A stretch of 64,000 nt of DNA from Acinetobacter sp. ANC 4204 (GCF_002135205.1 NZ_NEFZ01000002.1:248001-312000), one strand, 5' to 3'. Shown: positions 27,723 to 36,839, counted from the first letter of the stretch. Program-made: numbers and translations. Notes: a model not told the origin generated them from the sequence alone.

Positions 27723-30700
27723 ATGTCTACACTTGCCACCTTAAAAGCACTTCTTGCCGAGCGCATCCTCATTATTGACGGTGCAATGGGCACCATGATT
27801 CAGCGTCATAAGCTCGAAGAAGAAGATTATCGTGGTGAACGTTTTGCAGATTGGGCATCAGACCTTAAAGGCAATAACGACTTATTGGTTTTAACCCAGC
27901 CGCAGATTATCCAAGGGATTCATGAAGCCTACTTGGATGCTGGTGCAGACATCATTGAAACCAACAGCTTCAACGGCACACGTGTTTCCATGTCGGACTA
28001 TCACATGGAAGACCTCGTTCCCGAGATCAACCGTGAAGCAGCGCGCCTAGCACGTGCGGCATGTGACAAATATTCAACCCCAGATAAACCACGTTTTGTT
28101 GCAGGTGTACTTGGCCCAACCTCACGTACCTGTTCAATTTCACCGAATGTAAATGACCCTGCGTTCCGTAACATTACTTTTGATGAACTTAAAGAAAATT
28201 ATATCGAAGCCACTCATGCCTTAATCGAAGGTGGTGTAGACATCATCTTGATTGAAACCGTGTTCGATACATTGAACTGTAAAGCTGCGATCTTTGCAGT
28301 CAAAGAAGTATTCAAACAACTTGGTCATGAACTACCGTTAATGATCTCAGGCACGATTACTGATGCATCAGGCCGTACCTTAACGGGTCAAACCGCAGAG
28401 GCTTTCTGGAACTCGGTTCGTCATGGTGATTTACTTTCAATTGGTTTTAACTGTGCGCTCGGTGCAGATGCGATGCGTCCACACGTAAAAACGATTGCTG
28501 ATGTTGCTGATACTTTTGTATCTGCCCATCCAAATGCAGGCTTACCAAATGCTTTTGGTGAATATGACGAAACGCCTGAACAAACAGCAGCGTTCATCAA
28601 AGAATTTGCTGAAAGTGGTTTAATCAATATTACAGGTGGCTGTTGTGGTACAACGCCTGATCATATCCGTGCCATTTACAATGCAGTAAAAGATATAAAA
28701 CCACGCCAAATTCCTGAAACAAAACCTGCATGTCGTTTAAGCGGTTTAGAACCATTTAACATCTATGATGATTCACTATTCGTGAATGTCGGTGAACGTA
28801 CCAACGTTACAGGTTCAAAAAAATTCCTACGTCTGATCCGTGAAGAAAAGTTTGCTGAGGCTTTAGAAGTAGCTCAACAACAAGTCGAAGCAGGCGCACA
28901 AATTATCGACATTAACATGGATGAAGGGATGCTCGATTCGCAAAATGCGATGGTACATTTCCTCAACCTTGTAGCTTCTGAACCAGATATCTCACGCGTG
29001 CCGATCATGATTGACTCATCGAAGTGGGAAATCATTGAAGCAGGCTTGAAATGTGTACAAGGTAAACCTGTCGTGAACTCGATTTCCTTAAAAGAAGGTT
29101 ATGACGAGTTTGTCGAAAAAGCACGTTTATGTCGCCAGTATGGTGCTGCGATTATTGTCATGGCCTTTGATGAAACGGGTCAAGCAGATACGGCTGCACG
29201 CAAACGTGAAATCTGTAAACGTTCTTATGATGTTTTGGTCAATGAGGTGGGCTTCCCTGCTGAAGATATTATTTTTGACCCGAACGTGTTTGCAGTCGCA
29301 ACAGGGATTGAAGAACATAATAACTATGGCGTCGATTTTATTGAAGCTACAGGTTGGATCAAACAAAACTTGCCACATGCCATGATTTCAGGCGGTGTAT
29401 CCAACGTATCGTTCTCATTCCGTGGTAATGAACCTGTACGTGAAGCGATTCACTCTGTGTTTCTTTACTATGCCATTAAGCAAGGCATGACCATGGGTAT
29501 CGTCAACGCAGGTCAAATGGCGATTTATGATGATATTCCAAGAGAACTTAAAGATGCGGTCGAAGATGTTGTACTGAACCAAAACCAAGGTGAATCAGGT
29601 CAAAACGCAACAGAGAAATTACTTGAAGTCGCTGAGAAATTCCGTGGTCATACTGGCGCTCAACGTGAAGCTGAAAATCTTGAATGGCGGAATGAAACAG
29701 TTGAAAAGCGTCTTGAATATGCCTTAGTCAAAGGCATCACCACCTATATTGATGAAGATACTGAAGAAGCACGCTTACAATCGAAACGCCCTCTCGATGT
29801 GATTGAAGGTGCGTTGATGGATGGTATGAACGTAGTTGGTGACTTGTTCGGTTCAGGCAAAATGTTCCTACCTCAAGTGGTAAAATCGGCACGTGTGATG
29901 AAACAAGCTGTAGCTTGGCTGAACCCGTACATCGAAGCCGAAAAAGGCAATGCACAATCTAAAGGTCGTGTGTTGATGGCGACCGTAAAAGGTGATGTAC
30001 ATGATATTGGTAAAAATATCGTGGGCGTGGTCTTGGGCTGTAATGGTTATGACATCGTTGACCTCGGCGTAATGGTGCCTGCGGAAAAAATCCTACAAAC
30101 TGCGATTGATGAGAAATGTGACATCATCGGTTTGTCGGGCTTGATCACGCCATCTTTAGATGAAATGGTGTTTGTTGCCAAAGAAATGCAGCGTAAAGGT
30201 TTTACTATTCCTTTATTGATTGGTGGCGCAACCACATCGAAAGCCCATACTGCGGTTAAAATTGATCCGCAATATTCAAATGATGCAGTGATTTATGTTG
30301 CCGATGCCTCTCGTGCAGTGGGCGTGGCAACCACCCTACTCTCAAAAGAAATGCGTGGTAATTTTATTGCTGAGCATCGTGCTGAATATGCCAAGATTCG
30401 TGAACGCTTAGCCAATAAGCAACCGAAAGCAGCTAAACTCAGCTATGCCGAATCCATTGAAAATGGCTTTAAAGTCGATACGAACTATGTGCCGCCAATT
30501 CCAAATACAATGGGTACACATGTCCTCACCAACTACCCACTTGCAACATTGGTGGAGTATTTTGACTGGACACCATTCTTTATTTCTTGGAGCTTGGCAG
30601 GTAAATTCCCGAAAATCTTAGAAGATGAGATTGTCGGTGAAGCTGCAACGGATTTGTATAATCAAGCGCAAGCCATGCTCAAAGATGTGATCGAGAATAA

Positions 30701-31409
30701 TCGTTTCGATGCCCGTGCTGTATTTGGTCTATACCCTGCACAACGTACAGGTGCGGATACAGTCAGCGTGTTTGATGAAACAGCGCAGAATGTCACACAT
30801 ACTTTTGAACACTTGCGTCAGCAGTCTGACAAAGTCACAGGCAAGCCAAACTTATCTTTAGCGGACTTTATTAGCACCTCTAAAGACAATACTGACTATC
30901 TCGGTGGTTTCACGGTATCAATCTTTGGTGCAGAAGAATTGGCGAATGAATATAAAGCTAAAGGTGATGATTATTCTGCAATCTTGGTTCAGTCTTTAGC
31001 GGATCGTTTTGCCGAAGCTTTTGCCGAGCATTTGCATGAACGTATCCGTAAAGAATTCTGGGGCTATAAAGTCGATGAGACTTTGGGCAATGAAGAATTG
31101 ATCAAAGAAAAGTATGTCGGTATTCGTCCTGCACCAGGTTATCCCGCTTGTCCTGAGCATTCTGAAAAAGCGGTGTTATTTGACTGGTTAGGTTCGGAAG
31201 CAAAGATTGGTACGAAGTTGACTGAACACTTTGCGATGATGCCACCTTCTTCTGTAAGTGGTTTCTATTATTCACATCCTGAAAGTGAATACTTTAACGT
31301 GGGTAAGATTTCTCAAGATCAGCTTGAGGATTATGCCAAGCGTAAAGGCTGGACACTGGATGAAGCGAAGCGTTGGTTAGCACCGAATTTAGATGATTCG
31401 ATTGGTTAA
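27723..31409 (+). CDS. metH: Cobalamin-dependent methionine synthase
   Basis: MetH moves the methyl group of methyltetrahydrofolate to homocysteine through cobalamin in the cytosol. All four modules are present over 1228 aa. The homocysteine domain has zinc Cys pair [10 protein letters not shown] (about 307-308). The pterin-binding domain begins near [14 protein letters not shown] (about 352). The cobalamin domain has [10 protein letters not shown], whose His is the lower ligand (about 759). The C-terminal SAM-dependent reactivation domain has [12 protein letters not shown]. It is followed at once by a palindromic repeat element. The full-length, unbroken call is firm. Confidence 0.97.
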   Translation: MSTLATLKALLAERILIIDGAMGTMIQRHKLEEEDYRGERFADWASDLKGNNDLLVLTQPQIIQGIHEAYLDAGADIIETNSFNGTRVSMSDYHMEDLVPEINREAARLARAACDKYSTPDKPRFVAGVLGPTSRTCSISPNVNDPAFRNITFDELKENYIEATHALIEGGVDIILIETVFDTLNCKAAIFAVKEVFKQLGHELPLMISGTITDASGRTLTGQTAEAFWNSVRHGDLLSIGFNCALGADAMRPHVKTIADVADTFVSAHPNAGLPNAFGEYDETPEQTAAFIKEFAESGLINITGGCCGTTPDHIRAIYNAVKDIKPRQIPETKPACRLSGLEPFNIYDDSLFVNVGERTNVTGSKKFLRLIREEKFAEALEVAQQQVEAGAQIIDINMDEGMLDSQNAMVHFLNLVASEPDISRVPIMIDSSKWEIIEAGLKCVQGKPVVNSISLKEGYDEFVEKARLCRQYGAAIIVMAFDETGQADTAARKREICKRSYDVLVNEVGFPAEDIIFDPNVFAVATGIEEHNNYGVDFIEATGWIKQNLPHAMISGGVSNVSFSFRGNEPVREAIHSVFLYYAIKQGMTMGIVNAGQMAIYDDIPRELKDAVEDVVLNQNQGESGQNATEKLLEVAEKFRGHTGAQREAENLEWRNETVEKRLEYALVKGITTYIDEDTEEARLQSKRPLDVIEGALMDGMNVVGDLFGSGKMFLPQVVKSARVMKQAVAWLNPYIEAEKGNAQSKGRVLMATVKGDVHDIGKNIVGVVLGCNGYDIVDLGVMVPAEKILQTAIDEKCDIIGLSGLITPSLDEMVFVAKEMQRKGFTIPLLIGGATTSKAHTAVKIDPQYSNDAVIYVADASRAVGVATTLLSKEMRGNFIAEHRAEYAKIRERLANKQPKAAKLSYAESIENGFKVDTNYVPPIPNTMGTHVLTNYPLATLVEYFDWTPFFISWSLAGKFPKILEDEIVGEAATDLYNQAQAMLKDVIENNRFDARAVFGLYPAQRTGADTVSVFDETAQNVTHTFEHLRQQSDKVTGKPNLSLADFISTSKDNTDYLGGFTVSIFGAEELANEYKAKGDDYSAILVQSLADRFAEAFAEHLHERIRKEFWGYKVDETLGNEELIKEKYVGIRPAPGYPACPEHSEKAVLFDWLGSEAKIGTKLTEHFAMMPPSSVSGFYYSHPESEYFNVGKISQDQLEDYAKRKGWTLDEAKRWLAPNLDDSIG

Positions 31410-31423
31410 TTTAGAATAAAAAA

Positions 31424-31525
31424 AAATCTCCCCTAACCCCTCTTTTCCAAAGAGGGGGAATGTCATGTGATTAAATAAATTACGTGACAGTTCCTCCCTT
31501 TTTAAAGGGAGGTTGGAAGGGATTT
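31424..31525. repeat. Palindromic element A (about 102 bp, inverted ends, each end a hairpin)
   Basis: The left end starts AAATCTCCCCTAACCCC and the right end finishes GGTTGGAAGGGATTT, which read as imperfect inverted repeats. Each end also folds on itself (CCCCTCTTT/AAAGAGGGG and CCTCCCTTT/AAAGGGAGG). An inner imperfect inverted repeat TGTCATGTGATT/AATTACGTGACA sits at the centre. It follows the metH stop by 14 bases and supplies the last eight or so codons and the stop of the GT51-like gene. It resembles a MITE or REP-type intergenic element. No clear target duplication is visible. Confidence 0.75.
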
Positions 31526-32131
31526 ATACTTTACAATTTTAGCCTGAATATTGCCCACTCTAACTTTCATTTTACATGACCATATTTTTTTATTTTTAAT
31601 GGGTTCTGGATACTTTAATCTACTAACTATTTTTATTTTTTCTAATGTATTCAATTGACCCAATAATATTTTTTTACGCCTTAAAAACCCAGTCAAGCCG
31701 TTCATCCCTGATCCTAAAAATGCTATATTTAAATATGCAGTCCCAATAATCTTATTATTAAATTCATATGTAATTAAAACTGCTAATAGCTGTTCTCTTA
31801 ATTTACGAAATAAAGTCCTTTCATATCGTCCCGTAATAACTCTTACAAATTGCTGAGCTATAGTGCTTGCTCCTTGAAATTCTTTCTTCACATGCGTAAA
31901 GTAAATTGCTCTAAGCATAGCGTAATGATCAATACCGTAATGAAAATCAGATCTATGGTCTTCTGCTAAATACAAGACCTCAATTATTTCATCGTCTAAT
32001 GCTATATTTAAGTTTTCTAAATAATTACAACATTTCAAAAAATCATTATTTAAATTATCTAAATTAAAAAATATAAAAACCTTACCTAGCATATAAAATG
32101 GAACTGTGAAGAAAAAGTATAAAACTTTCAT
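31502..32131 (-). CDS. Minimal GT51 (peptidoglycan glycosyltransferase-like) protein, accessory
   Basis: This 209-residue protein has an N-terminal hydrophobic anchor (about 1-22) and then GT51 motifs in family order: LAEDHRSDFHYGIDH with Glu57, GASTIAQQFVRVI (87-99), RKLREQLLAVLITYE with Glu113, and IIGTAYLNIAFLGSG (128-142). Both catalytic Glu positions are kept. It is not the housekeeping enzyme, since mtgA lies at 10.9 kb. It overlaps the upstream gene by ATGA, so the two are translationally coupled. Codons are much more A+T-rich than nearby genes. The last residues (KSLPTSL) and the stop come from palindromic element A. Its role is unknown; a toxic or defence effector acting on the cell wall is an inference. 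Confidence 0.8.
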   Translation of the reverse strand: MKVLYFFFTVPFYMLGKVFIFFNLDNLNNDFLKCCNYLENLNIALDDEIIEVLYLAEDHRSDFHYGIDHYAMLRAIYFTHVKKEFQGASTIAQQFVRVITGRYERTLFRKLREQLLAVLITYEFNNKIIGTAYLNIAFLGSGMNGLTGFLRRKKILLGQLNTLEKIKIVSRLKYPEPIKNKKIWSCKMKVRVGNIQAKIVKYKSLPTSL

Positions 32132-32736
32132 ACTTTTTCTCGAACTTCAGGAATAGACTTATGAAATGCTGTTTTGGATAGACAAACTGTTCCTCTTTGA
32201 TCAGCAACCATAGAATAAAAATCCCCATCAAACCTTGTTGCCATACGATCACTAAAAAAGAAATACTTTTTTTTCAATTCAAAACGACAATAAATAGTCG
32301 ATTGTCTTTTTTCACCATATTCTGTCGCATGTATAGTCAATATATCTGGACCAAAGATATTCTTTTGAATTGAACCCTCTATACTAGCTCGTGCTCTATG
32401 CTTACCTGTATATTCTAAAATATGCCTCAAATGTGTTTTTCGTTTTCCATAACTTGAATCTTCGTAATTTTTTTCAGAAGCGCCTCTGATATTATTTCCT
32501 TCTAGCCGTAAAAATAAATTATGCTGTAATTCCATTTTCTCATAAGGTCTATATACAGTTGTATTTGTTACTGATTTTAAAAACCACTGACCCGAAAAAT
32601 CTGGTATCCCAAAAACTCTTTCTCGAATCCAGAAAAAAACTATTGCAATAATTATAGCAGCGAGAGTAGCCTCCCAGACATCTCCTAATGCAAAATCCTT
32701 AAATATGAAACTAGAAAAAATAGATATATACGCCAT
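32128..32736 (-). CDS. Membrane-anchored beta-rich protein, partner of the GT51-like protein
   Basis: I do not recognise this 202-residue protein as a named family. A hydrophobic N-terminus (about 1-17) and a clear membrane helix (about 22-38) precede a domain from about residue 47 that looks like a single small beta barrel. It begins FSGQW, alternates polar and hydrophobic residues, and has repeated turns (LEGNNIRG, IEGSIQKNIFG) and a late VADQRGTVCLS. The outline resembles lipocalin-like barrels and the two-helix beta-barrel sensors of CBASS (Cap15 type). That resemblance is by eye only. It is first gene of an A+T-rich operon with the GT51 gene. Confidence 0.7.
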   Translation of the reverse strand: MAYISIFSSFIFKDFALGDVWEATLAAIIIAIVFFWIRERVFGIPDFSGQWFLKSVTNTTVYRPYEKMELQHNLFLRLEGNNIRGASEKNYEDSSYGKRKTHLRHILEYTGKHRARASIEGSIQKNIFGPDILTIHATEYGEKRQSTIYCRFELKKKYFFFSDRMATRFDGDFYSMVADQRGTVCLSKTAFHKSIPEVREKV

Positions 32737-32805
32737 ATTAAATAATAAAATAAATTTCTAAATTTTATAAACAAAAACTAACCTCTATTTTATCAGGTAT
32801 TTCTT

Positions 32806-32906
32806 AATCCTCCCCAACCTTCCTTTAAAAAGGGAGTACCTTAAATCAAAAACCACCATCAAATTCACGGAAAGTCCCCCTTTATAAAGGGGGATTTAGG
32901 GGGATT
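32806..32906. repeat. Palindromic element B (about 101 bp, same architecture as element A)
   Basis: The left end reads AATCCTCCCCAACCTTCC and the right end finishes GGGGATTTAGGGGGATT, an imperfect inverted repeat. Each end folds (TCCTTTAAAAAGGGA and CCCCCTTTATAAAGGGGG). The core differs from element A, but end sequences, size and layout are alike. It lies upstream of the beta-protein gene, and its right arm encodes the C-terminal residues and stop of the DUF559 gene. Confidence 0.75.
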
Positions 32907-33259
32907 CTGGATTGAGCGGTTTGAAATATAAGTTCCACCACCCCATCAATTTCAATCAAAACCTGCCTATTATCAAACCGTAAAACAGTTAGTCCCAATT
33001 CAGCTAAAGCCTCATCTCTTACTCGATCAGCTTCCAATCCTTCTACTGTACAATGCTGCCCACCATCACATTCAATAACCAAACTCACTGATGGACAGTA
33101 AAAATCCACAATAAAATTAAGAATCGGTTTTTGTCGATAAAACTGTAATCCTAAAATTTGTTTACGGCGTAATCTCTGCCATAACAGTTGTTCAGCATCG
33201 GTCATATTGTTTCGCAAATCACGCGAGGCTTGTTTTAAGTTCTTATTGTAAGGTTGCAT
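32882..33259 (-). CDS. DUF559 / Vsr-like endonuclease-fold protein
   Basis: This 125-residue protein has the DUF559 layout: N-terminal basic helix (LRNNMTDAEQLLWQRLRRKQ), then LNFIVDFYCPSVSLVIECDGGQH with the acidic D..ExD(G) core of a PD-(D/E)XK nuclease fold (about residues 48-70), then VLRFDNRQVL. It is related to very-short-patch repair endonucleases, but its substrate is unknown. The C-terminal IPLNPPL and the stop codon are read from palindromic element B, so the natural end of the gene may have been replaced. It sits beside the GT51 cassette but has its own start. Confidence 0.85.
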   Translation of the reverse strand: MQPYNKNLKQASRDLRNNMTDAEQLLWQRLRRKQILGLQFYRQKPILNFIVDFYCPSVSLVIECDGGQHCTVEGLEADRVRDEALAELGLTVLRFDNRQVLIEIDGVVELIFQTAQSRIPLNPPL

Positions 33260-33427
33260 CTAAATTCTCTTTATTTTTAAATGTAGGAAATACATGCCTA
33301 GTCTAAGCATATCGCTTGGAATAAATACTGCTCTATACGCCCTAAAGAATAATCTTTATTTTTCTCATCTTCTGTTAAGAATCTTGGCATAATACTGCCA
33401 GAGAATAACAATGCACGAAACATCATC

Positions 33428-33631
33428 ATGAACGCAACCCAACTTTTCCTTGGTGTGATTTTTAGCTCAATTGGCTTAGGCTATTTTCTGTATGGCAAAA
33501 AGCAAAAAATGTCCATACCTTTAACTGTCGGTCTAGTTTTAATGATTTTCCCTTATTTTATTGAAAGTAACGCATTACTAAGTGGTATCGGCTTACTTTT
33601 GTCTATTGTTCCGTATTTTTTACGCTTTTAA
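33428..33631 (+). CDS. Small hydrophobic membrane protein, 67 aa
   Basis: This short protein has two to three membrane segments (about residues 4-22, 29-44 and 48-65) separated by a basic loop GKKQKM. No function can be read from it. The single ATG is kept because the hydrophobic pattern starts at once. It converges with the next gene, with the stop codons two bases apart. Confidence 0.65.
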   Translation: MNATQLFLGVIFSSIGLGYFLYGKKQKMSIPLTVGLVLMIFPYFIESNALLSGIGLLLSIVPYFLRF

Positions 33632-33633
33632 TG

Positions 33634-34092
33634 TCACTCAAAATTAAGCTGTTCGAATTGAATCTCCACCACATTCCAGTGATGCATCATCTCTCGCAGT
33701 ACAATAAAGTAGATCAAACTAGAAAGACTATCATCAGCCACTTGAGACACATAGTACTCCCTGCGCTCAACAAAGGTATTAAAAGCACTTTCAAGTTGCA
33801 CACGGTCAATTTGCTGCTGATCTGGAAAAAATAATGCTAAGACCCTTTGAAATAAGGCATCTGAAGTCATGGCCGTCTTGGGTTGGGCATACTTCATCTG
33901 AACGGATTCTAACAACTCTTCAATCACATAAATCATCGACTCAATCGCAAGCTCATCCAGCAGCCCATGACGCATACTGTTTGACTGTATAAAGCTTAAA
34001 CCTTGATCTAGCTGGATATGCTGTCCATCCATTTCAAATGAAAGCTGATCTAGGCCGAATGAAAACTTGAGTACACCATTCAGATCCGTCAT
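33634..34092 (-). CDS. Conserved hypothetical protein, 152 aa
   Basis: I do not recognise this family. It is an acidic soluble protein. A short beta-rich N-terminus (LKFSFGLDQLSFEMDGQHIQL) is followed by helices, with no signal peptide and no known motif. It converges with the small membrane protein gene and lies downstream of the Fsr-like pump, from which a hairpin separates it. Codon usage is normal for the window. Confidence 0.7.
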   Translation of the reverse strand: MTDLNGVLKFSFGLDQLSFEMDGQHIQLDQGLSFIQSNSMRHGLLDELAIESMIYVIEELLESVQMKYAQPKTAMTSDALFQRVLALFFPDQQQIDRVQLESAFNTFVERREYYVSQVADDSLSSLIYFIVLREMMHHWNVVEIQFEQLNFE

Positions 34093-34167
34093 CGCTTCAA
34101 TACTCCAAAGTCAAAGCACACACATTCGATGCCGTTATTACCGATCATAATCATCAAGCCGAAATGC

Positions 34168-34203
34168 AATCGCGCCATCTTCGTTTGATAAGATAGCGCG
34201 ATT
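34168..34203 (-). terminator. Hairpin downstream of the Fsr-like transporter gene
   Basis: AATCGCGCCATCTT and AAGATAGCGCGATT form a 14-bp stem with one mismatch and an 8-base loop, 25 bases past the fsr stop. It lacks a good T run, so it may be a weak or Rho-assisted terminator. Confidence 0.5.
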
Positions 34204-34228
34204 AAAACTGAAGGTCAGCAGTATTTCG

Positions 34229-35449
34229 TTAGTTTGCTTGCGTCTTCGGTAAAAAGAAGGTTGCTAAACCAAGTAACGGCAATAACGAACACACGCCAAA
34301 CACCCATTCAATGCCTTTGACGTCAGCCAAATATCCTAAACCTGCTGCGGCGATACCACTCACACCGAACATTAAACCAAACATCAAACCTGCAATCATC
34401 CCAACTCGTCCAGGAACAGCTTCTTGTGCATAGACCACCATGGCTGCAAAGGCAGAGGACAGTACTAAACCCGTGATAATCGAGAGTACGGTCGTCCAAA
34501 ATAAATTGGCATGTGGCATCATCAACGCAAACGGTGCCATGCCGACAAAAGACACCCAAATCACCGCTTTACGCCCAATTCGGTCTCCAATCGGCCCACC
34601 TGCAAATGTCCCCAGAGCCACCGCCGCTAAAAAGGCAAAGAGGTGTAACTGTGCATTTTGTAAACTGAGCTGAAACTTATGCATTAAATAAAAAGTGAAA
34701 TAGTTACTGATGCTGGCGATGTACGTAAATTTGGCAAACATCAACACGCAAATGGTCGACAACGCGATGACGAGTTGACGTCCGTGTAGTTTGCTTTGGA
34801 CGTGATGTGCTTTGGCAGCCAACTGTTTTTTACTGTGGCTAATGCTCCAACGGCTGACACCAAACAACACCCAAATCGCAAGTAAGGCAAATACAATTAA
34901 CCATGCCACGGCATGCTGTCCAAAGGGCACAATAATCAACGCGGCCAATAAAGGCCCAATCGCGGTACCTGTATTGCCACCGACCTGAAAGGTCGATTGA
35001 GCTGTACCAAAACGTCCGCCCGAAGCCATACGCGCTACACGTGATGCTTCAGGGTGAAAGGTCGATGAACCCACACCAATCAACGCCGAAGCCATGAGCA
35101 GTACAATAAAATTTGGTGAAAATGCCAACAGCAAAATACCACTAAAAGTCACCACCATACCGAGTGGTAGCAGATAAGGTTTCGGATGTTTATCGGTATA
35201 GAGTCCAATCCAAGGTTGCAGTAGCGATGCTGTGATTTGATAAACCAATGAAATCAATCCCACTTGTGCAAAGCTTAAGGAGAAATTGGTTTTCAGCATC
35301 GGGTAAATAGCTGGCAAAACGGCTTGAATCAAGTCATTCAGTAGATGTGCAACAGCCACCGCTCCCACAATTTTAATGATCATGCCTTGTGGTTGTTCAT
35401 GAACCACAGCCTCACCAATACCATCTTTCATCTGTATTGAAGACGTCAT
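34229..35449 (-). CDS. fsr: MFS efflux transporter, fosmidomycin-resistance (Fsr) type
   Basis: This 12-helix major facilitator protein resembles E. coli Fsr closely. It shares the HLLNDLIQAVLPAIYP opening, the SSTFHPEASRVARMASGGR signature and FQVGGNTGTAIGPLL. It would export fosmidomycin-like or other small toxic compounds across the inner membrane. I start at MTSSIQMKDG, with GGAG upstream and a length close to Fsr. A start at 35500 is also open. It is divergent from an AraC-family gene, its probable regulator. Confidence 0.9.
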   Translation of the reverse strand: MTSSIQMKDGIGEAVVHEQPQGMIIKIVGAVAVAHLLNDLIQAVLPAIYPMLKTNFSLSFAQVGLISLVYQITASLLQPWIGLYTDKHPKPYLLPLGMVVTFSGILLLAFSPNFIVLLMASALIGVGSSTFHPEASRVARMASGGRFGTAQSTFQVGGNTGTAIGPLLAALIIVPFGQHAVAWLIVFALLAIWVLFGVSRWSISHSKKQLAAKAHHVQSKLHGRQLVIALSTICVLMFAKFTYIASISNYFTFYLMHKFQLSLQNAQLHLFAFLAAVALGTFAGGPIGDRIGRKAVIWVSFVGMAPFALMMPHANLFWTTVLSIITGLVLSSAFAAMVVYAQEAVPGRVGMIAGLMFGLMFGVSGIAAAGLGYLADVKGIEWVFGVCSLLPLLGLATFFLPKTQAN

Positions 35450-35553
35450 ACCGCACAAACTCCGTGTATTTTTCATCAGATATTGATTGTAAAATGTCAT
35501 TCATAAGACTATCTTCCAATAATCATTGTATAAGTGACAAATTTAAAACACGC

Positions 35554-36336
35554 ATGCCAAACTCACTGATTCAAACTGAAATGTCTGAACTGGTCATTGG
35601 ACTTTCTTCTGAACACACTTATCGGGAGATCACTCCTGCACATACCCATTCACGGGCACAGTTTCTATATGCTTCGACAGGAATGATTCAAGTGTTTACC
35701 CCAAATCATGTCTGGATCGTGCCACCGATGTGCGCGCTATGGATTCCGACCCATGTTGAGCATAGTGTGATTTCATTAAGCCGTGTAAAGCTTAATACGG
35801 CATTGGTTCAGGCCGATGCGGCTGCACTGCTGGGACAACAATGTTTTATTATTCGGGTCAGTAAGTTATTGCATGAACTCTTGATTCGGCTCAATGCAAT
35901 TGAACACATTCCACCCTCCGAACTGATCAGCTCAGATGAACTGTCTCGATCTTTACAGATTTTAATTTTTGATGAAATTCATAAGGCCAATCTGTTGCCC
36001 ATTCAAATTCCGTGGCCACAAGACAAGCGTTTAATGAATATTTGCCAAGCCCTATTAAGTCGACCCGATCAATTAAAAGATTTAAGTGCATGGGCAGATG
36101 AAATTGGCACCAGTTCCAGAACCTTGATGCGTATGTTTCAAAAGGAAACGGGACTGTCTTATCGGGCATGGATTCAGCAAATGCATATTGCTCAAGCGCT
36201 CACAAAAATTGCCAGTGGTGAATCCGTTGCGCGAATTGCAAGATCTCTTGGCTATAGCAATCCGAGTGCGTTTAGTAGCATGTTTAAACGTCACTTAGGA
36301 CAAACCCCGCAACAGTTTAAATATAAAGACGAATAG
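35554..36336 (+). CDS. AraC-family transcriptional regulator
   Basis: This 260-residue regulator has an N-terminal cupin-type sensing domain (HTHSRAQFLYASTG, then WIVPPMCALWIPTHVEH) and a C-terminal AraC double helix-turn-helix from about residue 160. The recognition part is SSRTLMRMFQKETGLSYRAW, and the closing motif begins VARIARSLGYSNPSAFS. It is divergent from the Fsr-like pump, with about 100 bases between starts, and probably controls it. The effector is unknown. The start is uncertain: an ATG nine codons further in is also possible, and the longer open frame overlaps the pump gene. Confidence 0.88.
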   Translation: MPNSLIQTEMSELVIGLSSEHTYREITPAHTHSRAQFLYASTGMIQVFTPNHVWIVPPMCALWIPTHVEHSVISLSRVKLNTALVQADAAALLGQQCFIIRVSKLLHELLIRLNAIEHIPPSELISSDELSRSLQILIFDEIHKANLLPIQIPWPQDKRLMNICQALLSRPDQLKDLSAWADEIGTSSRTLMRMFQKETGLSYRAWIQQMHIAQALTKIASGESVARIARSLGYSNPSAFSSMFKRHLGQTPQQFKYKDE

Positions 36337-36347
36337 CTATTTTTACT

Positions 36348-36839
36348 TTAAGCGGTGAGTCGATCGACAAATAAAATCCCATTGAGATGATCTATTTCAT
36401 GTTGCACAATCCGCGCAGGGAACCCCTCAAAAATGCTTTCTAGCACCTCTCCCGTTAAGGTGTGATACACCACTTTAATACTTTGCGCACGCTGTACCTG
36501 ACCGCGTTCATTCGGCACGCTTAAACAGCCCTCTTCCCCCAAGGACGTTGCTTGAGAAAACTCTAGAATTTCGGGATTGACCATCACCACTGCATCCATT
36601 TCAGGCGCATCTGGATAACGCAAATTTGGACGTGAAGCCACAATAATGACCCGCTTTGAAATATACACTTGCGGTGCTGCAATACCTACACCATTTCGTT
36701 CAAGCATAGTCGCCAACATGACTGACGCCAGTTGCATAAGCCAATCACTATTAAATTCTGTATCTGCAACACGGGCGGCTTTCAGTCTTAAAACCTCTTC
36801 CCCTCGTTGTGCAACAGGTAAAATGACACTCATACTCAA
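36348..36839 (-). CDS. def: Peptide deformylase (second-copy type)
   Basis: This enzyme removes the formyl group from N-terminal formyl-methionine. The three deformylase motifs are present over 163 aa: GVGIAAPQ (50-57), EEGCLS with metal ligand Cys105, and QHEIDHLNG with ligands His147 and His151 and catalytic Glu148. It is not beside fmt, where the housekeeping def gene is usual, so it is probably a paralogue. GGATTTG precedes the ATG. It converges with the AraC gene. Confidence 0.92.
   Translation of the reverse strand: MSMSVILPVAQRGEEVLRLKAARVADTEFNSDWLMQLASVMLATMLERNGVGIAAPQVYISKRVIIVASRPNLRYPDAPEMDAVVMVNPEILEFSQATSLGEEGCLSVPNERGQVQRAQSIKVVYHTLTGEVLESIFEGFPARIVQHEIDHLNGILFVDRLTA

Noticed and set aside
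31502..32736. The GT51 pair as a known CBASS or other named defence operon
   Set aside because: No nucleotide cyclase, TIR, nuclease or ATPase partner lies next to it apart from the DUF559 gene, so no named system can be assigned.
31424..32906. Elements A and B as part of a CRISPR array
   Set aside because: There are only two copies, they differ in their cores, and they are separated by genes and not by short unique spacers.
35389..35553. Long N-terminal extension of the AraC regulator overlapping the Fsr gene
   Set aside because: It runs opposite the coding start of the divergent pump and has no cupin-domain similarity.
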